Assembly: GCF_039555335.1 (NCBI RefSeq)
Contig: NC_092628.1
Span: forward strand, 62,939,235-63,003,234
Length of the DNA: 64,000 nucleotides
From: Amphiura filiformis
Lineage: Eukaryota; Echinodermata; Ophiuroidea; Amphilepidida; Amphiuridae
Direction: 5' to 3'
A program made the translations under genes and the position numbers. This document shows positions 8,906 through 22,398 of this stretch, one piece after another; within the stretch, counting starts at the first letter, position 1; each line of letters starts with the position of its first letter. Below the pieces are notes generated by a model. The model searched no databases and had not been told where the DNA came from. It saw nothing but the letters and a program-made list of their open reading frames with translations.

Positions 8906-11900
8906 ATGTTCCGTCTCCTCAAAACCGTCAACCATGTTGAATCGGTGGCTGCACCACGCATGAAGAAACTAGCCTCTTTGAAAGCCCATTCCCGAGGCAT
9001 AAGAACCAGCTTCTTCTATTTACAAGAGCAAGCACCAATCAAGGGTGTCCCCTACAAACAGCTGACCGTTGGTGTACCCCGTGAATCATTTCCAAATGAG
9101 AGACGAGTGGCATTGGCTCCTGCAGCTGTCCAGGCACTTGTGAAGAAGGGGTTCAATGTGACAGTAGAAGATGGAGCTGGTGCACAGGCTAATTTCCTCA
9201 ACAAAGACTATGAAGCAGCTGGTGCGACCATCAAGAGTAAGAACGATGCATTCAGTGCCGATATCGTCTTGAAAGTGAGACCACCGGCGATGGATGAAGT
9301 TGACCTCTTGAAAGAGAACCAGAATCTCATCAGTTTCTTGTATCCAGCACAGAACAAAGACTTAGTAGACAAACTTGCAACAAGAAAGATCAATGCATTT
9401 GCAATGGACTGTGTACCTCGTATAAGTAGGGCTCAGGTGTTCGATGCACTCAGTTCAATGGCAAACATAGCAGGGTACAAAGCCGTTGTAGAAGCGGCCA
9501 ATAACTTTGGCCGTTTCTTCACAGGTCAGATTACGGCTGCAGGTAAAGTCCCTCCAGCTAAAGTATTAGTTATAGGTGGGGGTGTAGCAGGCTTAGCTTC
9601 TATAGGTACAGCCAAAAGTATGGGTGCAATTGTAAGGGGGTTTGATACTAGGGCAGCTGTCAAAGAACAGGTACAGTCGCTTGGAGCAGAATTCCTTGAG
9701 CTAGAATTTGAAGAATCTGGAGAGGGTACTGGTGGGTATGCCAAGGAGATGTCACCTGAATTCATCAAAGCGGAGATGGACCTCTTCGCTAAACAATGTA
9801 AGGATGTTGATATCGTCATCACAACGGCTCTTATCCCTGGAAAGAAAGCACCAACCCTTATCACAACAGATATGATCGAGTCCATGAAAGAAGGGTCAGT
9901 AGTGGTTGATCTTGCCTCAGAGATGGGTGGTAACATTCAAACAACCAAACCAGGAGAACTGTACAAATACAAGGCCACACACATCGGTTATACTGACTTT
10001 CCCAGCAGACTGCCAACACAGTCAAGTACCCTGTATGGTAACAACATCTCCAAGCTTTTGCTATCCTTTGGTGAGAAAGATCACTTTGACATTGATCTGG
10101 AAGATGAAGTTGTCAGAGGTTCAATTGTTTTGAAGGATGGGCAGATGATGTGGCCACCACCGCCCCCGAAGGAGCAACCCACACCACCTTCTGCACCAAA
10201 ACCTAAAGCAGCATTGGTAGCGGAACCGGTTAATCCATTTAATGTGAAGTTGACCAATTCTGTGACATACACAGCAGGTCTAGCTGCCCTTACAGGTCTA
10301 GGTATGCTGTCTCCTGGTGCCGGGTTCAATACAATGTTGACAACCTTTAGTCTTGCTGGTATCGTAGGCTACCACACAGTCTGGGGTGTAACACCAGCAC
10401 TCCATTCCCCGCTTATGTCTGTAACCAATGCCATCTCTGGTATCACAGCTGTCGGTGGATTGCTAGTCATGGGAGGTGGATATTTACCAGATACCAAAGC
10501 AGCTGGTCTAGCTGCCATGGCAACCTTCATCTCCTCCATAAACATCTTTGGTGGTTTCTTGGTGACGCAGAGAATGTTGGATATGTTCCGTCGTCCCGAT
10601 GATCCTCCAGAATACGGGTATCTATACTTGCTACCAGGAGCTGCAGCTATTGGTGGGTATGGACTCACTTCATACGCTGGTTATGATATGCAACAAATTG
10701 GCTATCTGGCTGGATCCTTGTGTTGCGTTGGCGCCTCAGTGGTCTGGCATCGCATAAAGTACATGTCGGTCGGTAATTACCTTGGTATGATTGGTGTATC
10801 TACTGGTATGGTGGCTACTCTGTATGGTCTGAAAGCTACACCAGAAGTGTACACACAAATGGGAGCAGCCATCGGTGTTGGCGGTACCATCGGAGCTACC
10901 ATTGCTAAGAGAATGGCCATCACTGATCTGCCACAGTTAGTTGCTGCCTTCCACAGCTTTGTGGGTCTTGCCGCTGTTCTTACTTGCGTCGCTACATACA
11001 TGAATGAAGCAGAGCATCTTGCAACCGATCCATCCCTGATGATGAACAAAGCTTTCATGTTCCTTGGTACATATATTGGAGGTGTGACATTCACTGGCTC
11101 CCTGGTTGCCTATGGTAAGCTACAAGGACTCCTTGACTCTAAACCACTACTTCTTCCTGGTAGAAATGCAATCAACGGTGGTCTGATGGCAGCTAATGTT
11201 GGTGCTATGGCTTACTACATGACCAACCCAGGCTATGCAATGGATATGAGTATGCTGATGAGCACAAGCGTCCTCTCATCGGTCATGGGTCTTACATTGA
11301 CTATGGCCATTGGTGGCGCTGACATGCCCGTTGTAATCACCGTCCTGAACAGCTACAGTGGATGGGCACTTTGTGCAGAAGGTTTCATGTTAGACAACAG
11401 CCTGATGACCATTGTAGGAGCTCTTATTGGTTCATCTGGTGCCATCCTGTCCTACATCATGTGTGTTGCTATGAATAGGTCTCTTACCAATGTCATCTTC
11501 GGTGGTCTAATAAGCAAGTCCAAGTCAAGCCAAGGTGGTAAACCTATGGAGATCACAGGTACTCACACCGAAATCAATGTAGATAGTACCGTCGACCTGA
11601 TCACAAGTGCACAGAACATCATCGTCACTCCAGGATACGGTCTCTGCGTGGCTAAAGCTCAGTATCCTATTGCCGAGATGGTTGATCTCTTGCGTAAGAA
11701 GGGAAAGAATGTCCGCTTTGGCATCCATCCTGTCGCTGGAAGAATGCCTGGTCAGCTGAATGTGCTCCTTGCAGAAGCTGGTGTACCATATGATGTCGTC
11801 TTGGAGATGGACGAGATCAACGAAGATTTCCCAGAGACAGACCTTACATTGGTAATCGGTGCCAATGACACAGTAAATTCATCTGCAGAAGAAGATCCCA

Positions 11901-12100
11901 ACTCCATCATTGCTGGTATGCCTGTTCTGAGAGTATGGAATTCAAAGGATGTCATCGTCATGAAGAGAACATTAGGTGTAGGCTATGCAGCTGTAGATAA
12001 CCCAATCTTCTACAAACCCAACACATCTATGCTTCTAGGAGATGCAAAGAAGACGTGTGATGCACTATTAACAAGGGTTAATGACCACTATGGTCATTGA
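8906..12100 (+). CDS. NNT: NAD(P) transhydrogenase, mitochondrial (complete, single exon)
   Basis: Encodes 1,064 residues, close to the roughly 1,086 of vertebrate NNT. The enzyme sits in the inner mitochondrial membrane and uses the proton gradient to drive hydride transfer from NADH to NADP+, supplying mitochondrial NADPH. Residues 1-45 are basic and lack acids over most of their length ([26 protein letters not shown]), as expected of a matrix-targeting presequence. Domain I (about 47-415) starts with [17 protein letters not shown] and carries the NAD-binding [18 protein letters not shown] near 223-240. A proline-rich linker (about 416-435) leads to the multi-helix proton channel of domain II (about 440-865). 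Domain III (about 900-1064) has the NADP-binding [16 protein letters not shown] and [19 protein letters not shown]. The frame is intact with no internal stop, and the ATG at 8,906 starts the presequence. The absence of introns is unusual for an animal NNT. Confidence 0.96.
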   Translation: MFRLLKTVNHVESVAAPRMKKLASLKAHSRGIRTSFFYLQEQAPIKGVPYKQLTVGVPRESFPNERRVALAPAAVQALVKKGFNVTVEDGAGAQANFLNKDYEAAGATIKSKNDAFSADIVLKVRPPAMDEVDLLKENQNLISFLYPAQNKDLVDKLATRKINAFAMDCVPRISRAQVFDALSSMANIAGYKAVVEAANNFGRFFTGQITAAGKVPPAKVLVIGGGVAGLASIGTAKSMGAIVRGFDTRAAVKEQVQSLGAEFLELEFEESGEGTGGYAKEMSPEFIKAEMDLFAKQCKDVDIVITTALIPGKKAPTLITTDMIESMKEGSVVVDLASEMGGNIQTTKPGELYKYKATHIGYTDFPSRLPTQSSTLYGNNISKLLLSFGEKDHFDIDLEDEVVRGSIVLKDGQMMWPPPPPKEQPTPPSAPKPKAALVAEPVNPFNVKLTNSVTYTAGLAALTGLGMLSPGAGFNTMLTTFSLAGIVGYHTVWGVTPALHSPLMSVTNAISGITAVGGLLVMGGGYLPDTKAAGLAAMATFISSINIFGGFLVTQRMLDMFRRPDDPPEYGYLYLLPGAAAIGGYGLTSYAGYDMQQIGYLAGSLCCVGASVVWHRIKYMSVGNYLGMIGVSTGMVATLYGLKATPEVYTQMGAAIGVGGTIGATIAKRMAITDLPQLVAAFHSFVGLAAVLTCVATYMNEAEHLATDPSLMMNKAFMFLGTYIGGVTFTGSLVAYGKLQGLLDSKPLLLPGRNAINGGLMAANVGAMAYYMTNPGYAMDMSMLMSTSVLSSVMGLTLTMAIGGADMPVVITVLNSYSGWALCAEGFMLDNSLMTIVGALIGSSGAILSYIMCVAMNRSLTNVIFGGLISKSKSSQGGKPMEITGTHTEINVDSTVDLITSAQNIIVTPGYGLCVAKAQYPIAEMVDLLRKKGKNVRFGIHPVAGRMPGQLNVLLAEAGVPYDVVLEMDEINEDFPETDLTLVIGANDTVNSSAEEDPNSIIAGMPVLRVWNSKDVIVMKRTLGVGYAAVDNPIFYKPNTSMLLGDAKKTCDALLTRVNDHYGH

Positions 12101-14460
12101 GAGGGCCAGCCAGCCGGGTGTGTTCAGAGAACTGTATAATATATTTCCTGTCTTAGAGCTCTATATTATATCATGTGTTGATAGGCAATACTCTAGCTTT
12201 GTCTCGCAGCAGTAAGTCAAAAATTAATCACAGTATGAACTTGCCAGTTTAATTACACCAAATCAAATTTTGTACTTGCGTCTTTGACTTGTAACAGCTA
12301 TGTGTATGACTTATCGATGTGAGTGAAAAGATGGTGTACATATGTAACTGATCTAGAAACAGGAAAAGGGTCTTGTCTGAGCACTGTTTGATACGTGCTG
12401 TGGGAATTCGGGGAAAATACACACAAAGTTGTTGTGTTGGGGTTTTTTTCCCAAAAGTTGTTTGTTTTTCAATTCAAAATTTGGTCATAATTTTTGGGAG
12501 AAAAATAGTTTTTTTCATTTTTATAAACTTTTCCTTTTAAAGATATTTCTGGTGTGCAAGGTGCAGCTTCAAATTGATCATGAACGGTGGCAATTTAAAA
12601 TGTACTTGAACGCCAGAATTCCAGATCTACATTTCACACAAAGGGAAGTTATATTGCTTCATTCGTGGACATTTTAAGAAATAAAGTTTTGTATAGTTTG
12701 TAACTACATGTAAAAGGTCACAGTACATTGATTTTGACAAAAGGGATGCAACTACTTTCATGTACACATGTAATAGTGTTGTGAGCTTATGTAGTGGTTT
12801 GACCATTTTGGAACTAAGTGCCATGACATTGTTTAGCTTGATTAGTACTTGAGTGCTTCAATATTTTTGTTTCGATTGTATAGTACAAGTATACATCTCT
12901 TGGACTTTATGATCAAGTATAATTAACAACACTACACTACATATACATAATACATTGCATTGTGGTGTTTGCCAGGCATATCTTTATTATGAATATCATT
13001 TGTGGTTTCCACCAGTTTTCGCTTATTTCATTAGGCACAAAACACAAAGTTTTGTTTGTCTGTTGTGTAATTGCTATTCCTTTATGAAGCACTGTGCTTG
13101 TTCACCTCAATGCCCCAGTTGGTATGAAAGATAAGTTTAGCTTACATGTATGGAGAAAATTGTAAAGTTGGGTCACAAATACAAATGCTTGTTATTTGTT
13201 TAATGTGATAAATTCATTAACTGTTTGTTCTAACTGCCTTACAAGTTTGACCAAAATTGTTTTTTTCCAAGATATACATTTGCTATACTTTGTTGCATTA
13301 CACAGGTGTTGACAATGTCATCTAGGCTACATCTTGCATTAACTTCCATGTACAATGTGACACAATATGACAAACTACAGTAGATGTAGGTTTTTAAGAA
13401 GAGAGGAAACAAACCACCTTTTTTTTTTGCATAATGGGCAATGTAATTGCAATATTTCAATTTTCAATGGATATCTACTTTTGTGATTCAGATTGTGTTA
13501 CAAATTCCCTAAAAAGGTGTACATGACTATAGTTGAATGACAATCAAATCAAATCAGTATTCTTGAATCTGCAGGCAATAACAAGTGGGACTATTTAATA
13601 TGTCAAATTTAGTTTCATTGGGGTTTCGTATTATGAATGTAAGAAACCATTGATTGCTGTCAAACAGCAAAGTCACAAAATGTGTTCAGATTGATCTAGC
13701 CTCATCTTGTCAACAGAAAGTGAGCTACATTATACTCGGTTTTATGAATATTTACGACCATTAACAAAAACAAGAATTTTGAATTCCCAAAAATTATCAA
13801 AAATATTCACCTTGAATTGTTGTAGACCAGTCAAAGTTTTTAGTTTTGTTAAAATATAAAGAAAATCTGTAGATTGTTTACTACTTCATCCTTTGTACAA
13901 CAAAGTAAACTGACACTTGTAATAAACTAGGAGGCACGATTCATTTCACAAAATGTGTGTGTATTAAGCACTCAACAAGATCTGCTGATAGTCAGCAACA
14001 GTATTAAGCAAATGCTGATATTGAAGCGTGTACTTTGTGTGAACGGAATCCTGCTTCCTAGTTGATCTATTTTCCTTCAGATTATATTGTATCGTGTAAA
14101 TTGTTCATTTATTTTTCTCAGGTGTCATCAATCCAATTGATAATTTTGTTTTCAGTGCATATAATGATATTATAAGTTCAGCCAAAACAGTATCATGTTC
14201 TGTGTTTACATAGCTATATCATGATTAAGGATTGTAACTTCATAGATAGAATATGGATATGTATAGGTTCAAAGAGTGATTCAATTTTATACATGTATAT
14301 TATATGTAGATCTGCAGTTCTAGAATGCAAAATAGATGTCATATTTTGCCAATGGTCTGCTACTATAAAAAGCTCATTGCATCTAGGATGCCAAAAAGTA
14401 GACTCTAAAATGTGTATACTGCAATAACATCAACATTCAACATGCTGTGAAAAATAAAAG
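12101..14460 (+). other. NNT 3' UTR and downstream spacer
   Basis: AT-rich sequence without supported genes. AATAAA-type polyadenylation signals follow the stop near 12,679 (AGAAATAAAG), 13,921 (GTAATAAAC) and 14,452 (AAAATAAAAG); which one is used cannot be told. Short open frames here have no protein character. Confidence 0.5.
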
Positions 14461-14580
14461 TACTTGGCTATTTCCTCATCAATTTTCTATGCATAGAATT
14501 TCAGTAATTAAGAACCCTGATGATTGTGATAATATTACTTTTCATTTTTATGAAATTTCATTGTGATCAGTGACTTAAAG

Positions 14581-14796
14581 AGGAAGTCCCACCAGAGCAG
14601 TTCTTCTGGGGTGAACCGAGCGTGCCTGGTTATCAAATTAATCAGTGACAAGGTTATTTCTAAATTTGACAATTGCTATAATTGATGCAATGACATTAAA
14701 ATATCAATTGGCATCAAATTCAGAGACTTGTCACTGATTAATTTGATAACCAGGCAGGTTTGGTCCACCCCAGAACTGCTCTGGCGGGGCTTCCTG
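14581..14796. repeat. Hairpin MITE with about 70-bp arms
   Basis: AGGAAGTCCCACCAGAGCAG near the left end and CTGCTCTGGCGGGGCTTCCT near the right end pair. Inner arms GCCTGGTTATCAAATTAATC and GATTAATTTGATAACCAGGC also pair, as do the adjoining CAGTGACAAG/CTTGTCACTG. The AT-rich loop is about 80 bp. Non-coding. Confidence 0.8.
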
Positions 14797-17189
14797 TTTA
14801 AGTCGAAAGTCTGCACCATATATCCATATTTATATAACACATAAACATGTATGTTGGAAACTAGATGTTTCAGGCTCAAATGTGTAAACATGTATTTCCG
14901 CCAAATAAATCAAATTAATCACTCTATCCAGTCTGCACACATGTAATGCATAGAACAAGATCTTGAATACTATCTGTATCATTCAAGAGTTACTTAAACA
15001 TTTTAGAATTATAATTTTTGACCCATTTCAACCTATGTTTGCCATTTCCCTCCTTAGCATGTAAATTAGACAATATATTTTTTTTCCATAGTGCAAGATT
15101 TAGAACCAAAGATAAACACTTTGAGGCCATCTCTATGTAATATCTGTCCAATAAATAAAATGTACTTCAAAGATGTACAAGAAGCTAACTGTGTGGTAAA
15201 ACTATAGATTGTAAATCTATCTAAAAATAATGTTGAATCTAAGAGCACAAAAGAATCATGATTAAGATAATATCATGTTTTCATTGCTGTGAACCGAGTG
15301 AAATGAGCTCAATAATAATATTATTATAGAAAAGAAGTTTATCTGTGTGTTTTCATGTTGTGAAAATTGTAGCCTGCAAGTAACTAGTAAGTTTGAGACA
15401 AATTCAAATAACCTGGTTCAATGGTAGGTTGTCATGATAACAAATATGTCAATTTCATCATGACTTGGTTCACCAATTGAGGGCAAATTGTCATATTTGT
15501 GATCATTACAAATGTAATCAACCTGTTTCTATTGCAAAGTAGAGAATAAACCGTAATTTGACTTGCAGTAGCCGTATTATACAAAATTAAGGGTCAATAA
15601 TTATGAATAATGATTTTGTGAAATAACAAATACCAATGCACACCATTTTTTACAGAACAATACACGACCACAAAGATGGTGTGCATTGCTATGAAAAAAA
15701 TAAATTGGCCAAGTGCATTTATATTTGTCATTTCAGGGTTAGTACAAGAATGTCATATTCACAAAAGCTGCACTTTAAAAAGCTTAAATCCCAAAATCAA
15801 CTACAAACAAGTCTCCATATTGGCCCAAAACACCTTCATTTGCAATTAAATTGCCCAAAAATATGTGTGAATAAGTCGTTGTGTACTGGTTGCTATTGGT
15901 TCAGTTATTGGCTTATAAATATTAACACTAAGTGAATATGAAAGAGACACGAACATGCTGTATTTTGTTATAGCTGCAGTTTGGTCCCAAACATGTGAAA
16001 AACAGTCCAGGTATCATGTTTTCTTTATTTACTTCATAGATTTATTATAATGAAATTGGTGCGGGTCAAAGTCAAACTAAAAGAATATTGACATCATTAT
16101 TTGGGAAGGAAAAACTTCCCTGTTCCGAGTGGTTTTAGTTTCCTGTGTATGACTCTGTGGATGGCTTAATCCCACATCTCATTCACTAGATGACTTGCAA
16201 GCTTGGACACCTACTATTACAGAGGTCACTTCACCAACACACAAATTTAGCCTTGATGGTGTCCACACCATATCCTTTGGTTATCTCTCATTTTCCTGTG
16301 ATGTCATATCAATTATAATATTCCATGACATTTTCAACCTGTATTACATTGGGATAGGCTCAAATAAGGAAGAAAGGGTTAGATTTATTTTTGATTATTG
16401 GTTTAAATGCACAACTTACTGGTACTATGAGTGATCAATTCCCACTTTGTCAGAGCCTTTTTGTGGAAATAATGAATTTTTTTTAAATAATGAACATTTC
16501 ATGCGGTAGGTTTTGAAGCATGCGGGCGGATGCAAATCTTTTTAAAACTTTCATTACCATGGGCTGTGCAGTAATTGTGTGTACCATGCCAGGGTACCGT
16601 GCGGTGGTGTATTCTCAAAATGGTCTGACTTGCCCCCTTTGACATGCAAAAATCTTAGTACCCCTGCCTGTTGACATGCTAAACAACCTTTGCCCCTCTT
16701 GCCTTACACATGGCAGATTTTTGGAACCACAATTTAATTCAAAATTAGATATTGTCTAATCATGTGATGTACTGAGCAGCAAGCAGAAAATTACGCATAT
16801 TTGAACATTTCATAAAATGTGTCTACACCTTTTTATTGTGTAATATTGAAACAGTACCAAATCTGTGCCAAAATTGTTTGGTTTTGATGAAACATGTTGA
16901 CCGGTGCACAACTGTCAAATCTGGGCCATATTGGAGTTTGTGTAACCTGTAACAATATCCATGAGTGTATAACTTTTTAACACTTGCTTGAACTTTGAAG
17001 GACATGTAATCTAATAATACTAAAACTGTTTACTTTCTCAAAGTCCAGTGATAATTTCGGACAGGTCAGATTCTATCCTTTCTATTTATTCACCTAATAT
17101 AAACCCTGGTAAATATGTACCTGAAGGGTTGTCCAACCTTTTAAAGAAACAGGCCTTGTGGTAAAGTCAGACATACATTGTACACTCAA
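14797..17189. other. AT-rich spacer with small hairpins
   Basis: No gene is supported. A 54-bp hairpin (AATGCACACCATTTT at 15,635 against AGATGGTGTGCATT ending 15,688) and weaker inverted repeats around 15,410-15,530 are visible. The open frames 15,636-15,935 and 16,195-16,434 have no recognisable domains and cross repeats or AT-rich runs. Confidence 0.45.
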
Positions 17190-17399
17190 TAGACCCTATC
17201 GGATGAACTCAACCGGATGAATGACGTAACAATTGAAATGGCAGACATGTTGGTTCTAAGTGACAGGTCTCTAGTTCAATTTCACAACAATTCATTGTAT
17301 TTTCATGTGAATTGCCCCATGGTACCCCTGGTAGTACCTAATGGAGGGCAGAATTTTATTTAAATGAGGACGAATGATGTAGTATTCGATAGGGTCTAT
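17190..17399. mobile_element. 210-bp MITE with 12-bp perfect TIRs
   Basis: TAGACCCTATCG at 17,190-17,201 is exactly mirrored by CGATAGGGTCTA at 17,388-17,399. The interior is non-coding and not itself palindromic. The flanking bases do not show an unambiguous target duplication longer than two bases. Confidence 0.7.
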
Positions 17400-17590
17400 A
17401 TGATGAACTTGTCAGAGAAACAATGAAATACTAAAGAAGTGCAGGGTTGGTCAACCGTTTTGGATCAGAGAATCACATCAAATGTTTTGTCGGGCTGTAT
17501 TGGCACGAGACTCGAAATAATCTGAGACAAGTTTCATGTGGGAATATTATCGGAGTTACATCATCCCTATGTTTAACATTATTTATATAC

Positions 17591-17951
17591 GCTGTCGAAG
17601 TGACGATCGCCCTGCACTACAATGTTCACACGGTACCTATGCATTGAACCATAGATGTCAAAGAAATGCTAATCACTCGCACCTGTAAGATTAGTATCTT
17701 TGAAAAGAGTGGTATTGTATTCAATCTATGATTGCAGACATATACAGGTGACCCGACAGGTGATGCGTGCAACCTGCTTGTAAGATTAGTATCTTTGAAA
17801 AGAGTGGTATTGTATTCAATCTATGATTGCAGACATATACAGGTGACCCGACAGGTGATGCGTGCAACCTGCTTGTAGTGCAGGGCGATCTATTCAAAAA
17901 TTGTATTAATCTATTGCTATGGTAGTTTTATTATTACGTAACTTCGACAGC
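17591..17951. repeat. Inverted repeat enclosing a tandem duplication
   Basis: GCTGTCGAAGTGACGATCGC followed by CCTGCACTACAA at the left is mirrored on the right by TTGTAGTGCAGGGCGATC and AACTTCGACAGC, separated by extra AT-rich bases. Between the arms lies the 95-bp duplication described separately. Beyond the arms, CAGAGAAGATGAGAAAAGAG near 18,010 is mirrored by CTCCTCTTTTATCATCTTCTCTG near 18,810, so the larger region 17,590-18,850 may be one rearranged fold-back element. Confidence 0.6.
17685..17874 (+). repeat. 95-bp perfect tandem duplication
   Basis: The unit starting GTAAGATTAGTATCTTTGAA and ending GCGTGCAACCTGCTT occurs twice head to tail (17,685-17,779 and 17,780-17,874) with no differences seen. 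It is a very young duplication or an assembly repeat. Confidence 0.85.
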
Positions 17952-19281
17952 ATATTAAATTCATTTGTTTTGAACATTGCATCAGACGGGCCACCCCTGG
18001 TTTGGAGAAGCAGAGAAGATGAGAAAAGAGGAGATCGCTCGAACATAATAATCCGATTACCCACAGTTAACCTCTATTCACTTTTCTTTGTTTGGGGTAC
18101 TTAAAACACCACTTGAAACTTCCTTTGTGGTAATCTGTTCATCCGCCACACGCTGCGTCTGATTTGGTAGTTCTCTCTAGTGGAGAAAATATTCCACACA
18201 CGGAAGTACATCGTTAAAGTCCCAATTTTGCAGTCAAATCATGCTTTTTTCTTTAAAAAAAAAAAAATACTAACTAGGGTGACCATGATTTTTAAACGAA
18301 AGTGAAAAAGCATTATATATATCGCAACTCCCATTAAAAAAAATCAAAAATTGTTAAGTTATGGAAAGTCAAGCATAATTAATTTTCCAATCAAATTAAT
18401 ATAAGGTCAAAGGAAAAGAAATTTAAATGATAACTATTTGAATATTTGCGGCAGTTTACGGAAACTTAAAAGCAGTGTAATCAGTAATTCAAACTCGTGT
18501 CAGTTTCTCCATATACTCCCGTTTTGTGTCCAAACGTGTCCAAAAATGCTATTTGGATCCAAAATGCGGGTCTTTTTCACAGGGATCTCGGGTCAAATTT
18601 AGCAGCCAGTCATGCCAAACAATACAGAAATTATATTTCGCGGTCAACTGACGTAACAAATTGATATCCGGGCATGCGTCGTTTAGGGCTAGACAGTCGT
18701 GACTCGCAAAGCCACTTATCGTATTAGTTGATCAATCGGATTAGATCATTGTTTCCATCAATAGGCGGATGCACACATTATTTATTTGATGTGGGCATCG
18801 AGCGACCTCCTCTTTTATCATCTTCTCTGGGAGAAGGGACCAGTAAGAACATCCCACCTCATATAACCCTGATGAAACTTCACTTCACTTCAGTCCAGTC
18901 AAACAAACACCAAGTCTATTTCTGTTTCTTTTCTTTCTGGATGTTTTATTTTGCTACTTCTGTGTAGATCTTTTCTTTCGCTATATACAAAATATTACAA
19001 ATTTATACTTAATCATCTCTAGATACAAACAATTTTACTTTTTACAAATATACAAAATACACAATTCTTTTAAATATTTAGATAATTTTCTTTTTTTCAC
19101 AAGAGGTATAGATCCTAAACTTTGAATAGAAATTTTACAAAGTATAAAGAATTACAAGTAGCTTATACATATGAAATTTCTCTGTGATCAGCTACATGTA
19201 TACTGGCATGATTTGTTTTTATATCTCTTTATAGATAATATTTTTTTGGTTGATATTTTGTGCTTTCAAGACTAAGGCCAC

Positions 19282-19629
19282 CTTAATTAAATAATAAGTC
19301 TTAAAGCTCCCGTGCGCATTAGTAAAATGCTTGCTTTTAGCGTGTTATTTTCACTGGATTGAGTAAATTTCAGGTTTTTTTTGCGCTGTTTTTTTTCTTC
19401 TAAATCCACCACACAAAAATGTCACACCTGACATTGTCAGATGTCAAAATAGCCTGAATCGTAAATCTCAATCAAATTCTTCATCTTGAAACTTCCTTGA
19501 CAGATGAAAAGATGTTCTATTCTTATCAAAAAGCTTGTCTCGCACATAAAAAAAATACCCTAAAAAAACGCATTCTGCATAATAGGTTTTCAAACTTTGA
19601 GGAGCTTTAAGACCAACTATTAAATTAAG
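19282..19629. repeat. MITE-like inverted repeat in the presumed 3' UTR
   Basis: CTTAATTAAATAATAAGTCT followed by TAAAGCTCC is mirrored by GGAGCTTTA and AGACCAACTATTAAATTAAG about 290 bp away, giving roughly 28-bp diverged TIRs. Confidence 0.65.
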
Positions 19630-19660
19630 AAGGCCTAACAACTTTTACTTCAGAAATAAT

Positions 19661-19756
19661 TTTGGCTTGATTTCACCATGAAACCTAGATGGTGAGAATA
19701 TCTTGCTAATCTCTAAGAGACGTGGCAGTCTTTCAAGTTGGTGAAATCAGGCCAAA
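19661..19756. repeat. 96-bp hairpin
   Basis: TTTGGCTTGATTTCACCA is mirrored by TGGTGAAATCAGGCCAAA, a stem of 18 bp with one mismatch. The interior shows weaker pairing. Confidence 0.65.
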
Positions 19757-22398
19757 TAACTTATTTTAGTGAAGTGAACTTGTACATTCGCTACTTACAG
19801 TAAACAAATAAGTTATTTTTGTTTAAAAGTTTAGAGACAACTATAAATACATTCACTACTTAGAGTAAACACATAACATGCAACTTGGAAACTTGGAAGA
19901 TTTTTTTTTATAACACTATGAAGAAATGTTTAAGTCTACGATACAAGATTAACAACTAAATTTATTACATAAACAGCAATTTCTATATTTTTCCTGATTT
20001 ATTTGTACATTTTATGTATCTGAAAAATTAGCTAATTTTCAATCCAATTTTGGATTCCAAAATAATATATTTGTTTTTGCAGTTACCAGAAAGGAAATAT
20101 ATGACAGTTGGTCTTGAACCAACTTGATTACAAACTAGGTACCGGTACATGCGAAAAGCATAAAAATAAAAGCTGAACAATAATTGTACTAACATGATAT
20201 TAAAACATACAGATTATAAACATCACACATTATATTAATTAAGATCTATAAATACATATGTATTAATTGTACTAAATCAAGCAATAGCAAATTCTAATAT
20301 TGCATGGTATGTACAATTACTCTGCCATTATTAGTCATTGATGAGCAAGTCAACACTCAACTGTTTCCATAGTTATTTAAATCAACATATTAAAAATAAT
20401 ATTCCTGGGTGTGCTTGTGAAATATTTTCTTCTTCTTTAACAAAATTTTCTGAATCCAACAGCTGATCTAGTTTTGTTTTGAAAATATTAAAGATTTATG
20501 CCCATTCAGGATGTTTCAGATACTGTTAGTGACAATCTGAATGAATCTAGCTCATATAATTGAAACAGCGTGTGAAGTATTGCAAACCATATGATATTTT
20601 GCATCATAAAGACGTGGTTTCTATTCCTGATAACATGTTATTTCCTGTTAACCTGAGTGAGAATATTACAAACTTTATTGTGTTTTGTACAAAAATATGA
20701 AATTATGTTTCCATGCAACTGCTGACAAGGTTACACATTGTTTTACAAAATTTATTCCTGCTTTAACATGGTGTACATTGTGTACCGGTAACAAAAACTA
20801 GGTAGAGAATGTGTACGCATACATGTATTTTTTTCTTCTGACATTATAATCTGTAAAAAATACAAGTTGCTTTTTCCACTACATTTAAATGGTATTTCAC
20901 CTGAACCAAATGTAATTGCTTTAGAGAATTATTCTACATGAACTACATAGAAATTTGACAGTTTATGTACATAGTATTTTCAAACAAAGACCTTGTGTAG
21001 TGTCCTAACAATTTGAAATGCCATTTAAGTAAAATAAGTTAAGGGCCTTAAAACTTGTAACTAAAAATAATGTTTCAAAAACCAAAATTATTTTGACACA
21101 AAAAGTAATATAAGTAAAAAGAAACACAAAAATAAATACTGAAAAAACAATTACAAATAAACAACAAAAAACACTGGTAACAATAATAAATTTAATACAA
21201 TCTTGTTCAAAAAAAAAATCAAAATAAAATACAAATTGAGCTGCACTGCTCTATCAGGCATGATATTGATCCCAAGTGTCCATAAATAGGAAAACAATCC
21301 AAAAACAGTGTAAAACCGAACTAAAAACACCCAAAATCAGGCTGAAAATAAATGAAAATGCATGAATTTTACGTGTAAAAAATAAGAATTCCTACATTGT
21401 ATTTAAATTAAATGGGAAAATTATCATGCCCGACTTTGTGACGAATGTACCTAAATAACAAATGTAGCAGTACTTCGTCACGTCCCTTCAAAATAATAAA
21501 TGTTCTTTGAAGGATTAAAGGAACTTTAAATAAAAAACAAATTCTTGATGTTTTTCAACCCACGAACAGAAACCCTTTAAGGGTGCAATCTTAATCTTTT
21601 TTCCCACCACCTTTTTGGTAAAATGTAGTGTGTGTAATAGATGAGCATCATTTAAAATATATATTTTGTGCTGTTTTCAATCAAACAATTTTCATAATAA
21701 CACTACAAACTTATCTGATTTTATCATTTGCATACAATTTACAAATATAATAAACACATACCACCAACTTAAAACATACTTTTAGTTTTTTGTGTTATTA
21801 CTTTGCAATAGTTTTTTCTGACTTTTATATATTTTTTTGACTTTTATGACTTCTTGATATTTTTTCAGAAATTGTTTCTTGACTGAGATAGCCGTATGTA
21901 AAATACAATTCTACTTTCAGTAGTAATTTTTTTTTTCAGATTTTGAAACTATGAAATTTTTTTTCTTCACTTTTTTTGCTTCTAAAAAGCAATTCCTTAC
22001 CAAAATTTCCTATGTGTAAAGTTTATACATCAATTGGATTAATGCTATATTTAGAAAACAAAACTTGAAAATCTATCAAGTTATGAATCTGGGAATTGCT
22101 CAAAATTACAAGTTGTGAAACCATAACCCTTCCACCACATCTCAACTCAAAATATTTCTTGTTTCACATGTGGAAAATACCCCATGTTAGATCAGCCCAG
22201 GGCAAAGAGTGCACAATAAAGAAACTAACATTGAGTATTCTTTATACGCCAGACATCACTATTTGAGACAAATTTCCACCTTGTAATTTGTGAGCAATCC
22301 CCTACATGAAAATGGTACAAGCCATTTTTTACACTAGAGTCATCATGATGGTATTTTTAGAGATGACCATACCATCCCCGTAAGAGGGGGTAAAATGC

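Larger units (their letters stand above)
18945..22398 (-). other. Probable long 3' UTR of the bZIP gene
   Basis: The bZIP stop at 22,401-22,399 is followed on the minus strand by about 3.4 kb of AT-rich sequence with no further gene. A minus-strand AATAAA (TTTATT on the plus strand near 18,945) could end the transcript, though other AATAAA words closer to the stop are possible. Two palindromic repeats are embedded. The call is inference; transcript data are lacking. Confidence 0.35.

Noticed and set aside
9208-11961. Several antisense open frames of 60-136 codons
   Set aside because: All lie opposite the intact NNT coding sequence and are shadows produced by its codon bias.
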